A stretch of 64,000 nt of DNA from Chionoecetes opilio (Eukaryota > Arthropoda > Malacostraca > Decapoda > Majidae): NCBI GenBank assembly GCA_016584305.1, contig JACEEZ010022975.1, positions 202,792 to 266,791 of the forward strand, in the 5' to 3' direction. Both the position numbers and the translations under genes were made by a program. Below the pieces are notes generated by a model. It worked only from the letters and a program-made list of their open reading frames with translations, ran no database searches and had not been told where the DNA came from. Positions 26,104-37,281 of the stretch are shown here, one piece after another. Every line of letters begins with the position of its first letter. Within the stretch, counting starts at the first letter, position 1.

Positions 26104-26249
26104 ATCTCATGAGTGACACAGTCGAGGCGCGGCATGAGATCGCCAGCGAAGCAGTGATGAATAAGTTTTCACTATTTTGTGTGAGCATCACTCAGATGTC
26201 ATTTATATTATAAGAAAACTGTATTCGAAGGTACAGTGATGACGTCGCT

Positions 26250-26425
26250 ATTCCATTCCGTCGAGTGGCCTAATAATATCCACATGTCCTGTCCATTAAC
26301 TCTACCTTCGATTGTGAGTGCATCGGAGTCCACAGGGGGGCGGCATGAGCCTCTAATCACAGGCGTCACTATAAAAATCCTGGCTGCACCACCACGGTCG
26401 AGGGCCAACCATCCGAGCCCTGGAG
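26250..26425 (+). mobile_element. SINE-A, copy 3 (5'-truncated)
   Basis: Plus-strand body fragment with 'ggcggcatgagcctctaatc' and 'ggcgtcactataaaaatcct'. The tRNA-like head is missing. Confidence 0.8.
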
Positions 26426-27612
26426 GAAAAAAACAAAACATAGTGCAGAATCATGTTTGACGAATAAACCAAAAGTATTAGAAAAACAATGCAATAAGTT
26501 AGTGAAGTTTTTGTTAAGTGTTCGTTCGTAAGAACAACAGTATGAACTTGTGCATGGTAGAAGCAGATATTCCTCCATTGAATGTTTTTAATGGAGAAAA
26601 AGAGGAAAAGTTTCATTAAATCGTAGCGTGAATGAATAAATATGAGTGAGCCATTCTTCCATATATAGTAATGTGTACCATCTACAGCATGTGGGAAGCA
26701 AACACACCTGGATCCAGATGCATGGAAAGATCATCTGTTTTTATTATAAACACACATGAATAAATTGTTAATTATTTTCGGAAAAATGCAGTAAGTGCAA
26801 CAAAATTGAGCATATATATTACAAACTTAAATCTGTCTATGACAGTGCGTTAAATATATGAGACAAAGATGTTTATACTTGACTATAAGCGTGAGTCATT
26901 CACGAGGCTCCGCGTGATGTGCCACAACCTTGGTGTGCAGGTTGAGATGTGGAGCCACACGCCGCGTGAGGCACGGGTATGTCAGTGTACAGATACTAGT
27001 GTACAGACTGAAAAGCATGTACTAAAGACTGCACGTTATCTAAACCATGTCGGGATAAATAATCTGTATAGAGGTTTATTAGTTTTAGAGAGCTTATAAA
27101 TGAAGATACATATTAAAAGAATATATATATTAAATCTCAAAGGACTGGCCTAGGGCAAAAAAATCTAAACATAAAGTCCGTTTATTTCCAGTCCTATAAA
27201 GAAGATAGTGAGAGACTGCAGAAAAGGGGGGTGGGCCATATTAGTACGGAAGGTGTCTTTACTCTCCTCTCTTTAAAAATAATTAAGTCGAAGGAAGATG
27301 GAAAAAAAGAAACAGGAAGAGAGTCCAGAGTTTACCAGTGGAAGGATGAAAGTGTACAGATACTGCTTGACTCTTGCATTAATAAGATGGACAAGATAGG
27401 AGTGAGAACAAGTAGAAAGTCTGGTGCAGCGAGGTCGCGGGAGTGGGGGAGGCATGCAGTTAGAAAGTTCAGAAGAGCAGTGAGCATGAAAATAACAGTA
27501 GAAGATAGCAAGAGCAGCAACATTGGGGCGATGATTTAGATTGATTACTGTCAGTCAGAGGAGGGGAACTGATGAGACGAAACCCTTTTAACTCTACCCT
27601 GTTTAGGAGAGC

Positions 27613-28259
27613 TGTATGATTAAAGGTAAACTTGGGGACATACGGTATGCTGCGCGTGGCCTCGGTGCTCATCTCCGTCGCATTAGCCCTTGAGCCTGTT
27701 GTGGTGGGTGAGAAGCCGCTACCCGGGACACAGGGCTAGTGTCACATCCGGGTTACCACAGTTACCTTCCCCAAGTTTCCCCAGGTACCCTTATTTTGCT
27801 TTTTGTTTTATATGTGTGCCTATAGCGCCTGTGAACAGTGACCTCCAGGGGTGGGATGGTAGGCCCTTGAGGTTTACTTGAGGGCTGTGATGGTTGGCCC
27901 TCGCCCGTGGTGGCGCATGCAGGATTTTTAAAGTGACACTTGTGATTAGAGGCTCATGCCACCCCCCATGTGTCCTCCGATTCACTCGCTGTCGAAGGTA
28001 GAGTTAATGAGCAGCATGTGGGTGTTCTTAGACCACTCGACGGTGCAGAAAAATTTTAAGTGGATTTTGGTTCTTTTCGGGGATCGAACTCGGGTCACCA
28101 AAAACGCTACTTGGAGACCTAACCACCCTGCTACCGCCTCCCCATTTATCGACCATCCCCGGAAGGAAAGATGAACAGCTATTTGGGCTGGCCGCCGACA
28201 CGCCCCGGCTCGGATTCGAACCCGCAGATTCGTAGCTATGCGCGCTAGCTACTACATCA
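27613..28259 (-). mobile_element. SINE-B, copy 2, split by SINE-A
   Basis: Minus strand: tRNA-like head at 28259-28190 ('tagctagcgcg' box A-like, 'GGTTCGAATCC' box B) and body 27613-27792. Interrupted by SINE-A copy 4 at a 'gtaccc/atttat' junction that is intact in the copy at 40722. Confidence 0.8.
27793..28143 (-). mobile_element. SINE-A, copy 4
   Basis: Complete, with T-rich tail at left and tRNA-like head at right (GGCGGTAGCAGGGTGGTTAG on the minus strand). Inserted in SINE-B. Confidence 0.85.
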
Positions 28260-28570
28260 TGGAGGCGACATATTATGTATGTAGTGGGTCCCCAAAACCA
28301 TGAGAGGCATCCATACATGGGCGGATAAGGTCTCTGTACAGAGCAGGCAACTGAGAGGGAAAAAAATGGACGCAAAAGCCACAGGACACTTAACTTCTTA
28401 AAAGCTGATTTAGCAGGAGATGAGATGTGAGATTTCCAGTTCAGATTTTTAGTAATGGTTAGTCCAAGAATGTTCACTATAGAGGAGGGAGACAGTTGAG
28501 TGTCATTGAAAAAGAGGGTATAGTTGTTTGGAAGGTTATGTCGAGTAGATTGGTGAAGAAATTAGGTTTT

Positions 28571-29110
28571 TGAAGCATTGAAAAAAACAAGGTTTGCAAT
28601 TGCATAGCTTTGTACTACATGAGGTACTCAAGATTTATGTTTAAATGTTGTACATGAAATTTTCTATTTCTTGTTTTGCCATTTGCAAAATCTTCGTTGA
28701 ATGGATCAATTTGGACAAACCAATAATTGTTTCTGTATTTTTTCAGCATTTTGTATTGAAAAACGTGTTTGCCAAAAAACTACTACTACTATGTGTATGT
28801 TTGTCTGTGTATCTATCTGTCGTTCTGTCTACATTATTCATTCTCCTGTCCATACCTAATTTAACATCATAATATTATAAGCAGACAAAAAGTTTATTCA
28901 CTGTAATCAGCTTTTATTTCATCTTTCCAGTTATCCACTTACTGTCTAATTACTTGCCCATACCTGATGACATGTAAACAGTTACATAAAAGAAAATTAA
29001 TTAAAAAAGCTAGATTTATACAATATTAAATTCTGTAGTTACAAATTTACCTGTTTTTATGAGTATTTACCTTTTATGTATTTACCTGTCGTTTTTAATT
29101 ACCTGTTGGG
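28571..29110. other. AT-rich intronic stretch
   Basis: No gene or element recognised before the cadherin exon acceptor. Confidence 0.5.
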
Positions 29111-29116
29111 TTTTAG

Positions 29117-29306
29117 GTTGTTTGGACGACTTGAGGATTTCCGGCCACAGTCTCCCCCTCCCCCCCGCCGCCAACGCCACGCCCTGGGGGGAGGTGCGGG
29201 GCTACCAGGGGGTGGAGACGGGGTGTGCAGCCCCCCCGGTGTGTTCCAACGTGACCTGTCCCCCTCCTTTTACCTGTGTGGACACCTGGAGAAACTATCA
29301 TTGTGG
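29117..29306 (+). CDS. Cadherin exon: end of laminin G, start of EGF
   Basis: Acceptor 'gggttttag' and donor 'gtatgt' at 29307. With the open G of the previous exon it gives 'GCLDDLRISGHSLPLPP', the terminal cysteine strand of the laminin G domain. A linker ('WGEVRGYQGVETGC') follows, then an EGF-like run 'CSNVTCPPPFTCVDTWRNYHC'. From memory, this '(F)DGCLDD.R..G..LPLPP' plus '..C.PF.C.D.W..Y.C' arrangement is the signature of arthropod neural-type cadherins. Fat-like or Flamingo proteins also mix LamG and EGF but lack this linker. Confidence 0.85.
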
Positions 29307-29341
29307 GTATGTATCATACAGACACACCCTCAAGAGAGAGG

Positions 29342-29344
29342 ATA

Positions 29345-29378
<34 letters not shown>

Positions 29379-29389
29379 CTCTCTCTTCT

Positions 29390-29471
<82 letters not shown>
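29342..29471. repeat. (CT)n microsatellite
   Basis: CT array, slightly interrupted at first, 35 bases after an exon donor. Confidence 0.95.
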
Positions 29472-29475
<4 letters not shown>

Positions 29476-29596
29476 AAACAGTATAAATTATTGGTCCACA
29501 TCTTATATATTACTAAAAATACACATAATGGACCCTACAACCCTCCTGGCGGGATAAGAACCCATATACAGGTATTACAGGTATTGTTCATTACAG

Positions 29597-29706
29597 GTGT
29601 GAGGCGGGACAGGTGTTGGCACGGCGGGGTGGTTCCTGTCAGCCCCTCGACCAGTGTGTGTACAGCCCTTGTCTTAATGGAGGCACCTGTTACTCTTCTC
29701 GCTCAG
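29597..29706 (+). CDS. Cadherin EGF exon
   Basis: Acceptor 'cattacag', donor 'gtaag' at 29707. The split glycine codon is completed, and the frame gives 'CEAGQVLARRGGSC', closing the EGF begun in the previous exon. A second module then opens with 'CVYSPCLNGGTC', ending one base into the next codon. 'CLNGGTC' is the standard calcium-independent EGF core. The next exon should supply the remaining cysteines and the membrane segment. Confidence 0.85.
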
Positions 29707-29819
29707 GTAAGCTAATTAAACCTTGTTTTACTACCTTTTCCCCTCCTTCCTCCTCTTCTCCGTGTTTATCTTATGCTAGTGGCTTTTATTGTGTGATTTT
29801 TTTTCCCATGCATTTTTTA

Positions 29820-30617
<798 letters not shown>

Positions 30618-30626
30618 GAGAGAGAG

Positions 30627-30711
<85 letters not shown>

Positions 30712-30725
30712 GAGAGAGTAGAGAG

Positions 30726-30766
<41 letters not shown>
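30618..30766. repeat. (GA)n microsatellite, left flank of LINE-A
   Basis: Interrupted GA array ending exactly where LINE-A begins. Confidence 0.95.
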
Positions 30767-30767
<1 letters not shown>

Positions 30768-30900
30768 ATTAAACATCATACGTTAGCTGTGAGGACGAAA
30801 ACTGCCTCAATCTATGTCACACTAGTTGTCTGAACGGCACACCAGTATACAAGTGTGACTACACGAGCAGCTACGTGCCCAGGCCAACATAGCAGATCCC

Positions 30901-32077
30901 ATGACCCTTGTTAGCGAGGAGACAGACACCCTACCAACTTCTTCTACTCGTCGCTCAAGAGAGTGAGGAGATGAGTCACTGGGAAGGCCTGGAAGGAGCA
31001 CAACTCATCTCCCTTGTCAAAAAGCTCACAGACGAAGCTTTTCTGTCAAACACCATTATTAGGTCCCTCGAGGAAGACCGAGACCTGATAATATAAAACA
31101 GGGAGGTGTTTGCCGCAGCACTCAGACTTGCTGACAGACTAAAAGTCTCCAAGCAGCGCCAGGTAGAAGTAAAAACGTGTTCCCAAACTGTCAGTGCCTT
31201 CTCAGAAACCATTGACGAGCACTGGGAGGAAGTCTGCCAAGGTTCTGAATCCTGGAGGAAGTGGTGGAGTTCTGGGAGACCAAGGAAGCTAAGGTTCACG
31301 ACAAGGCCTGACGCCCATCCCGCCCTCCTTGAAGATCACCCGCCACTCACCGTAGCCCCCTCTGCTACAGCAGCGAAAGACCCCCCACCTGCACCCCCCA
31401 CCACTGCTCCCCCCACAACAGCAGTGACCGACCCCCCACCTGCACCCCCCACCACAACTGTCTCCACTGCGACCACCACCTCACAAGGTGACGCTGACGC
31501 AATCAGCGACGCCAGGGCGTGTACTGGCGCCAGGCAGGACCGAGGTACCAGCCCAGCGCGAACACTACCCTCCGCCACCCCGGGCACCACCGCCTCCGGT
31601 GGAAATAAAAGGAAAACGGGGAAAAATAAGAGAAATGTGAGGTCACGAGAGGTGAGCGAGGACAGGCGACCCAGGAGCCATCAAGGCGCCAGTCAGCCAC
31701 GGAGACAGGCCCCAGAAAAAGTGTGCAATTACTGCACACGTAAAGGGCACACCGCTGTGACCTGCTACGCCCGAAACGCCGACCAGCGCCAGGAGCGTCT
31801 TTTCAGGCAAAGTCTTGCGGAGGGAAGGCATTCGACAACCCCTCTCCCCGCACATCCACCTCAGCCAAGCCCGCCCCAGCACTCACCACAGCCACAGCCC
31901 AGCCCACTTTTGTCGCAGCTTGGTACCTGGGGTCATAGCCAAGGCCGGCAGTGGAGCCCTCCCCCCCATCGATACCCTCAGCCGGGCCCTTTAAATTTCT
32001 ACCACCTCGGACACCAGGCCCCTGACCCTCTCCCCCTTCCATCATGGTACGGCCAGAACGCCCAAGCCATACACTAA
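30901..32077 (+). pseudogene. LINE-A ORF1, nucleic-acid-binding protein
   Basis: A start at the ATG at 30901 needs one frame slip before 'MSHWEGLEGAQLISLVKKLT' (30971). An in-frame TAA at about 31094-31096 follows 'LEEDRDLII', after which the same frame continues. An N-terminal helical segment leads to a proline/threonine-rich middle containing a duplicated PPAPPTT block and a basic stretch. A CX2CX4HX4C zinc knuckle ('CNYCTRKGHTAVTC') lies near 31721-31762, with a proline/glutamine-rich tail. It overlaps the ORF2 start by about 34 bases, in a different frame. Confidence 0.75.
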
Positions 32078-34880
32078 AGATCCTCTCCGCCAATGTCCGT
32101 GGTCTCCGAACGAACATCGGAGACCTGACCCACAACTGTGTACTACGACATAGTGCTGACGTAGTTGTGGTGACGGAGACCTGGCTCAACAACGAGGTGG
32201 AGACCACGTTCGGCAAGATACGTGGCTACACCCAATGGACCAGGAGGGACCGCCCTGAGCGAGCAGGTGGCGGTGTGGCTGTCTGCTTCAAGGAAGGAGT
32301 GCAAGCCCAGCACCTCGATGTGGCCCTGCCTCCCCATATGGAGGTGATGTTCTTCCGGGTAGTGCTGGCTGACCGATCAGCCATCCTGCTGTGCGCCATG
32401 TATCACCCGCCACGTCAGGGACCCGCCTCGCTCCAGTACCTCACTGGGGCCCAGGACGACCTGATGTTGGAGCACCGCTGCAGGCACGTCTTGGTGGTGG
32501 GCGACCTCAACCACCAGCTGGAACAGCATGCCTATGAGAGCCTCCTTACTGTGCAGGGCTTGACGGACCACGTGACCTTCCCTACACACGAGCGGGGGTG
32601 GACACTGGACCCTGTCATCTCTGACCTCAAGGGGGACACTCTCTGCGTCACCAGCTGGGATTAGTGGGCAGCTCTGACCACCACGCTGTCTTAACACAGG
32701 TAGATGTAGGCGTGGCTCGGGACGAGGCCACCTCCCGTACTGTCTGGTTGTGGGATAAGGCGGACTGGGCCTCCTTGCGCCGTGACCTGAGTCACACGGC
32801 GTGGGGTACTTTGCTGCGGGACGGGGCGGATAATATGTCGCATGCCCTTACTTCCCGCCTCCTGGCCCTTCAGAGACTCCATGTGCCACACCGCGACTAC
32901 ACCACCAAACCCACGGATCAGCCATGGTTTGGCTACCATTGCCGTGTTGCTGCCGATGACAAGTACTCAGCGTGGCTCCGCCACAAGCGGAACCCGACTC
33001 GGCGCAACAAGGACCTTCACCGAGCGGCCTGCAGGAGGATGGTGGTGTCCAGCAAATGGGCCATGAAAAAGTGGGAAGAGGACCTGCGCCGTAAACTACG
33101 AGGCCCAGGTGTGGGAAACAAGACTTGGTGGTCCCTGGCTAAGGAAAAACAGGGAATCAGCCGCCAAAATTAAATTCCTCCCCTCACCAAGCAGGACGGC
33201 ACAGCGGCCGTCAGCAGCAAGGAGAAGCCTCAGCTGCTGGCTAATCTCTTCTCTGCAAAGATGAAGGTGGAGGCCTCCCGGCAGCCACCGCCTCGTCTGG
33301 AGCAGCAGTGTAAAGAGACAGTCCACAAGGTGGAGGTGACGCAGGCGCAGGTCGAGAACATCTTGCAAGGGCTCGACACCAAAAAAGCCACTAGCCCTGA
33401 TGACGTTAGCCCGCACTTGTTAAAACAGTGCGCCCGGGTCTGTCCCTCTCACCACAGTCTTCACTGCCTGCCTGCAGGAAAACACATGGCCTTCAGTGTG
33501 GAAGGAGGCTCGAGTGGTTCCTGTACACAAGAAAAGTTCCAGATCTGACCCCAAAAACTACAGGCCCATCTCCTTGCTGTCTGTGGTGGGGAAAGTGTTC
33601 GAGAGGATCGTGGCAGAGGTAATCTGTCGTCACCTCAGCGACAACTACCTCCTCTCGGACCAACAGTTTGGGTTCAGACCTGGACGGTCCACCTCTGACC
33701 TGCTGATGCTCCTTACCCAAAACTGGCAGGACGCCCCGGATGACGGCCAGGACACTGTCGTGGTGGCCCTGGACATAGCGGGTGCCTTCGACAGGGTGTG
33801 GCACGGAGGCCTTCTCGAAAAACTCCGAGCAAAACGCATCCAGGGTGACCTCCTGCTGCTCCTGGGGAACTACCTGCAGGGAAGAACCCTCCAGGTCATC
33901 GTCAACGGGCAGGCCTCTGAGTCCCTGCCAGTGGAAGCATCAATCCCACAGGGCTCTGTGCTGGGGCCAGTCCTGTGGAACATCTACGTGGACGATCTTC
34001 TCTGGCAGCTGCCAGCAGTCTCGGCTAATGTTGATGACTGTACTCTCTCCTGCTCCTACCCGCGACATGACAGTGGGCGTGCTGCTGATGAGATCAATCA
34101 GCAGCTGAGGAGTGGGGAACACGCTGGCAGGTGACCTTTGCTCTGGAGAAGACACAGGCAATGGTGGTTTCTCGGTCCCCTGCTGCCGGGCCAGCAGTGG
34201 AAGGGAGGCTGCGGTTTGGTGGCGTTCCTCTCCCACTCCAGGAAGCCCTCAAGGTTTTGGGAGTAGAGGTGGACCGAGAGCTAAGGTTTGACGGCCACAT
34301 CAAATACATTGCTAAAAAGGCCTCTCACAGGGTCTCTGCCCTGCGAAGGGTAGCCAGCTTCCTCGACAGGAGAGGGAAGCTCTTGCTTTACAAGGCCCAG
34401 ATACGGCCTTACTTAGAGTACACCGCCCTCTCCTGGATGTCGTGTACAGCCTCGCACACTAGGAGGCTGGACAGCATCCAGCGTCGAGCCCTGCGATTGG
34501 TGGATGCTGCAGATCCCCCAGCCCAACCCGAGCCAGTGAGTCCCCTCGACTCACTGGAACACCGCAGGGACGTCGCGGCGCTTGTGGTATTCCACAAGGC
34601 ACAGGTGCAGGGAGTGCCACACCTGGCTTGATTACGACAGCCTCCGAGAATTGCCACGCGAAGCACGAGAACGGTGCTTTCCAGTGGTGATGCAGTGGAG
34701 GTACCGCGTTCCCGTGCCAGCCAGCACCAACGCACCTTTGTGGGCCGCGTCTCCAGGATGTGGAACATTTTCACGGCCACCGTCCCTCACATCCAGGAGA
34801 TGAACACACAAAGTGTAAAGTTGGCTTCCTATCGGTGGAGACAGTCAAAGCCCACCCCGCTGACGCTAGTGATACCGTGA
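32044..34880 (+). pseudogene. LINE-A ORF2: endonuclease, reverse transcriptase
   Basis: ATG at 32044. Endonuclease motifs: 'LSANVRGLRTN', 'VVVTETWLN', 'GGGVAVCF', 'MYHPPRQGP', 'VVGDLN', and 'SSDHHAVL' after a frameshift near 32660. RT: 'NYRPISLLSVVGKVFERI', 'FGFRPGRST', 'ALDIAGAFDRVWH' (motif A), 'IPQGSVLGPVLWNIYVDDL' (motif B). Motif C reads 'NVDDC' in place of the expected YADD-type box. The C-terminal 'PYLEYTALSW' and 'SIQRRALRLV' blocks follow. Breaks: TAA at 33171, frameshifts near 32660, 33440 and 34120, and TGA at 34629. Jockey/CR1-group by layout. Confidence 0.8.
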
Positions 34881-34925
34881 CACTTAGTGACAGCAACAGT
34901 GCCTCAACAAACACTTTAGTGATGC

Positions 34926-34997
<72 letters not shown>

Positions 34998-35125
34998 ATG
35001 TTAGTTTTTTTAGGTCTTTGTATTTATGTGTATATAGTTATATTTACTTGCCCTTAAGATAGGTAGCACACGACAGTGCACCTTTGGGCTTCTTGTATAT
35101 GTATGTTTAAATAAAAAAAATAAAA

Positions 35126-35227
<102 letters not shown>

Positions 35228-35244
35228 CTCCTTATCATCTCTTA

Positions 35245-35886
35245 GGCCTCTTTCACACGAGGCCACTGGTGTCCGGCACCGGTGGCCGCCACCGGTTACC
35301 TTGTGCAAATAGCGCCGTGACACTAGTGGTTCATCGACACACACCGCTTTTAGTCAGTCGGAAGAATGGCGTCAAACGAAGAGCTCCTTCTCGCTGCTTT
35401 GCTGGCTAAAAAGAAATCGAAGAGACGCTCTCAAGAGAAGAAAATGCATGTGCATCACATGCTATCATCTAGAATGGACAGAGGACTGCATAATACACTT
35501 TTCAATGATTTGTGTGCTGATGAGAAGTTTTTCAACTACTTTCACATGAGCAAGCCATCGTTTGAAGAACTTCTCAGCCACATCAGGAGAGACATCACAG
35601 GGACTACCACAAACATGAGAGAATGCATTACACGAGAGGAGAAGTGGCGGTAACTGGTGGCGCCATATGAAAGCTCCCATTAGAAACAATGTTTTACAGC
35701 GAGTGGCGGCAACTGCAAGTGACGGACGCTAGTTGCGGGAGTGAGACACCGCAAAGCTGGTTGCCCGCCAGTTACCCGGTCGGATAACTGCAGTGGCCTG
35801 GTATGAAAGGCTCCATTGAATAGTATGGGACGCATCTAGTTACCGTCACCGGTGGCGGACACCAGTGGCCTCGTGTGAAAGAGGAC
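35245..35886 (+). mobile_element. PIF/Harbinger derivative (642 bp)
   Basis: The TIRs of about 31 bp (GGCCTCTTTCACACGAGG and its inverted partner) differ by one base. They are flanked by TTA on both sides (35242-35244, 35887-35889), the TWA-type 3-bp duplication of Harbinger elements. Subterminal copies of the 'atatgaaag...cattgaa' type occur inside. Confidence 0.85.
35366..35653 (+). CDS. Truncated Harbinger transposase N-terminus (95 aa)
   Basis: Open frame from ATG 35366 to TAA 35651, lysine-rich at the start. It continues with 'HNTLFNDL', 'DEKFFNYFHMSKPSFEELL' and 'TTNMRECITREEK'. This is the N-terminal region before the DDE nuclease domain of PIF/Harbinger transposases. The DDE domain is absent; the element jumps from this segment to its 3' subterminal repeat. 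Whether the short frame is expressed or merely recent is unknown. Confidence 0.75.
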   Translation: MASNEELLLAALLAKKKSKRRSQEKKMHVHHMLSSRMDRGLHNTLFNDLCADEKFFNYFHMSKPSFEELLSHIRRDITGTTTNMRECITREEKWR

Positions 35887-35995
35887 TTACGCCTCCTTTT
35901 CCATCCCCTTATTTCACTCCTCTCTCTCTTCCCCCACTTGCCCGTTCCTGTCCCGAGGTCCTGTTTCGAGGGTAGAGGTAGGCAGGGTGGTACCG

Positions 35996-36287
35996 GGAAC
36001 TGTCGCCGATAGGAACACTCGCCGACGTTGACGAGTATTCCTATTTTTCACGTCGGCGAGTGTTCCCATTACCCGTGTTTCTGCATTCAGGTTTTAAATA
36101 CCAACGATAGCTTGAATAGTTAGGCTAGGTTATGTGGTTAGGTTAGGTTAGGTTAGGTTAGGTTAGATTCCTTTTCATATATTACAAGTTGAGCTGTCGT
36201 CGAAAATTTACGCGTCGGCGAGTATTCCAATGTCGGCGAGAGTTCTGGGTTGGTTTCTCGGCGAGAGTTCCTATCGGCGACAATTCC
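35996..36287. mobile_element. Short TIR element with GTCGCCGATAGGAAC ends
   Basis: Left 'tgtcgccgataggaac' is inverted at 36263-36282. Extra 'gtcggcgagt' copies occur inside, along with a GGTTA run (about 36138-36166). No target duplication found. Confidence 0.6.
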
Positions 36288-37281
36288 ATAAACCGGCAGG
36301 GTTCCTGCCGGTAGAGACACGATTGAGCTCCGGTGCTGTAAGTGATCCTGCATGGGCAGTGGGCACCCTAAATTCTTTTTATTTTTGCCCCTTAGAGTCA
36401 ATCTCTCTTGAATCTTGTATTCCCCATCATTCCCGGGCCGCATATTCCCGAAGTCTATTGCTGTTCGGCACTGGGAAATTACAACCAATCAGCGCACGCA
36501 GTGAGTGCGGGGGTGCTGGGGGGTGTAGGCAGCCATCCACGTACATGTAAAGAAAACTAAACAACGGTTAACTTGGTCCTTTTGTGGACAGATATAGTGC
36601 GTTACTTTTGTGAAATATTATAATTGTATGTTGGTGATCTTTTAATCAATAATGATAATACATGATTTTGTTAATATGATCCTAATATGCAGAAGACATG
36701 GGAAGAGGAAGAGGAAGAGAGAGAGAGGTAGAGGTGGCTCGATTAATACTTAATTAACTTATGATAGACAACACTGCACAAACAATTCACAATTTCCTAT
36801 AAGTAACACATAAGGATATTAATAAATGCTAAACAGCTGCGTATGCAAGATACAGGTAAGAACAAGTTTTTTCCATACATTGTTCACTTTTAAAACAGAT
36901 TTAGTTGAATTATAGAGGGAAAAACTAAGGATCACCATTCATCATCCTGTATTTCTTTATGTAAAACTTTGTAACATGTTCATACCCAATAAACGCTTTC
37001 TTCTTTCCAACGTGGCCAACAGCGTGGTGGCAGACGATTTTTGGTGAAGGACCTTCCTATTATTTCGCGGGATGCACAAACTTATCGTTAAAGCAAATGT
37101 TCGGTCTGTCCGTATATAAGTTCTTCCAATGCTGGAAATCTTGTTTTAGCATTTATGCAGAAATGTATAGTGCCATCGTTCACTGTTATACCTGTACTGT
37201 AAACCCCTTCCTTCTCAAAATCTAGCACTTCCCTATTATGTTACCGTGGTGAAATGCAGAGTATGACTAATCCCACTAGAC

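Larger units (their letters stand above)
20880..27110 (+). pseudogene. LINE-C reverse transcriptase, shattered by nested insertions
   Basis: 20920-21015 encodes RT block 'ASIGIRQGAPSNCCLLFII'. The frame resumes at about 24940 as 'DVKESNANGWISWQ' and the catalytic 'FMDDVVICVTSREMCEKKL', then 'YLYLGEWFTDSG' up to 25225. A C-terminal block near 26880-27040 has 'RLRVMCHNLGVQ' and 'CQCTDTSVQTEKHVL'. The pieces are in correct order on the plus strand. They are separated by SINE-B (21020-24936 with its own insertions), a TIR element (25232-26103) and SINE-A (26250-26425). A stop and frame slips are present; not functional. Confidence 0.65.
27231..28570 (-). pseudogene. Jockey-like LINE-D RT C-terminal region, split by SINE-B
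   Basis: 28300-28570 on the minus strand reads 'FNDTQLSPSSIVNILGLTIT' and 'NLNWKSHISSPAKSAFKKL', then 'RPFFSLS'. After the SINE-B insertion it resumes at about 27600 with 'TALLNRVELKGFRLI', 'SPPLTD' and 'PPLPRPRCTRLST'. These blocks are in the order expected for a Jockey/CR1-type RT tail. Frameshifts present; no catalytic FADD in the remaining part. Confidence 0.7.

Noticed and set aside
30786..30880. Cysteine-rich frame resembling another EGF exon ('CLNLCHTSCLNGT')
   Set aside because: No splice acceptor in the needed phase, stops nearby, and it lies in the 5' part of LINE-A.
36138..36166. Telomere-type (GGTTA)n, suggesting a chromosome end
   Set aside because: Only about five units, inside a small TIR element; similar short runs occur in GCATATTC elements.
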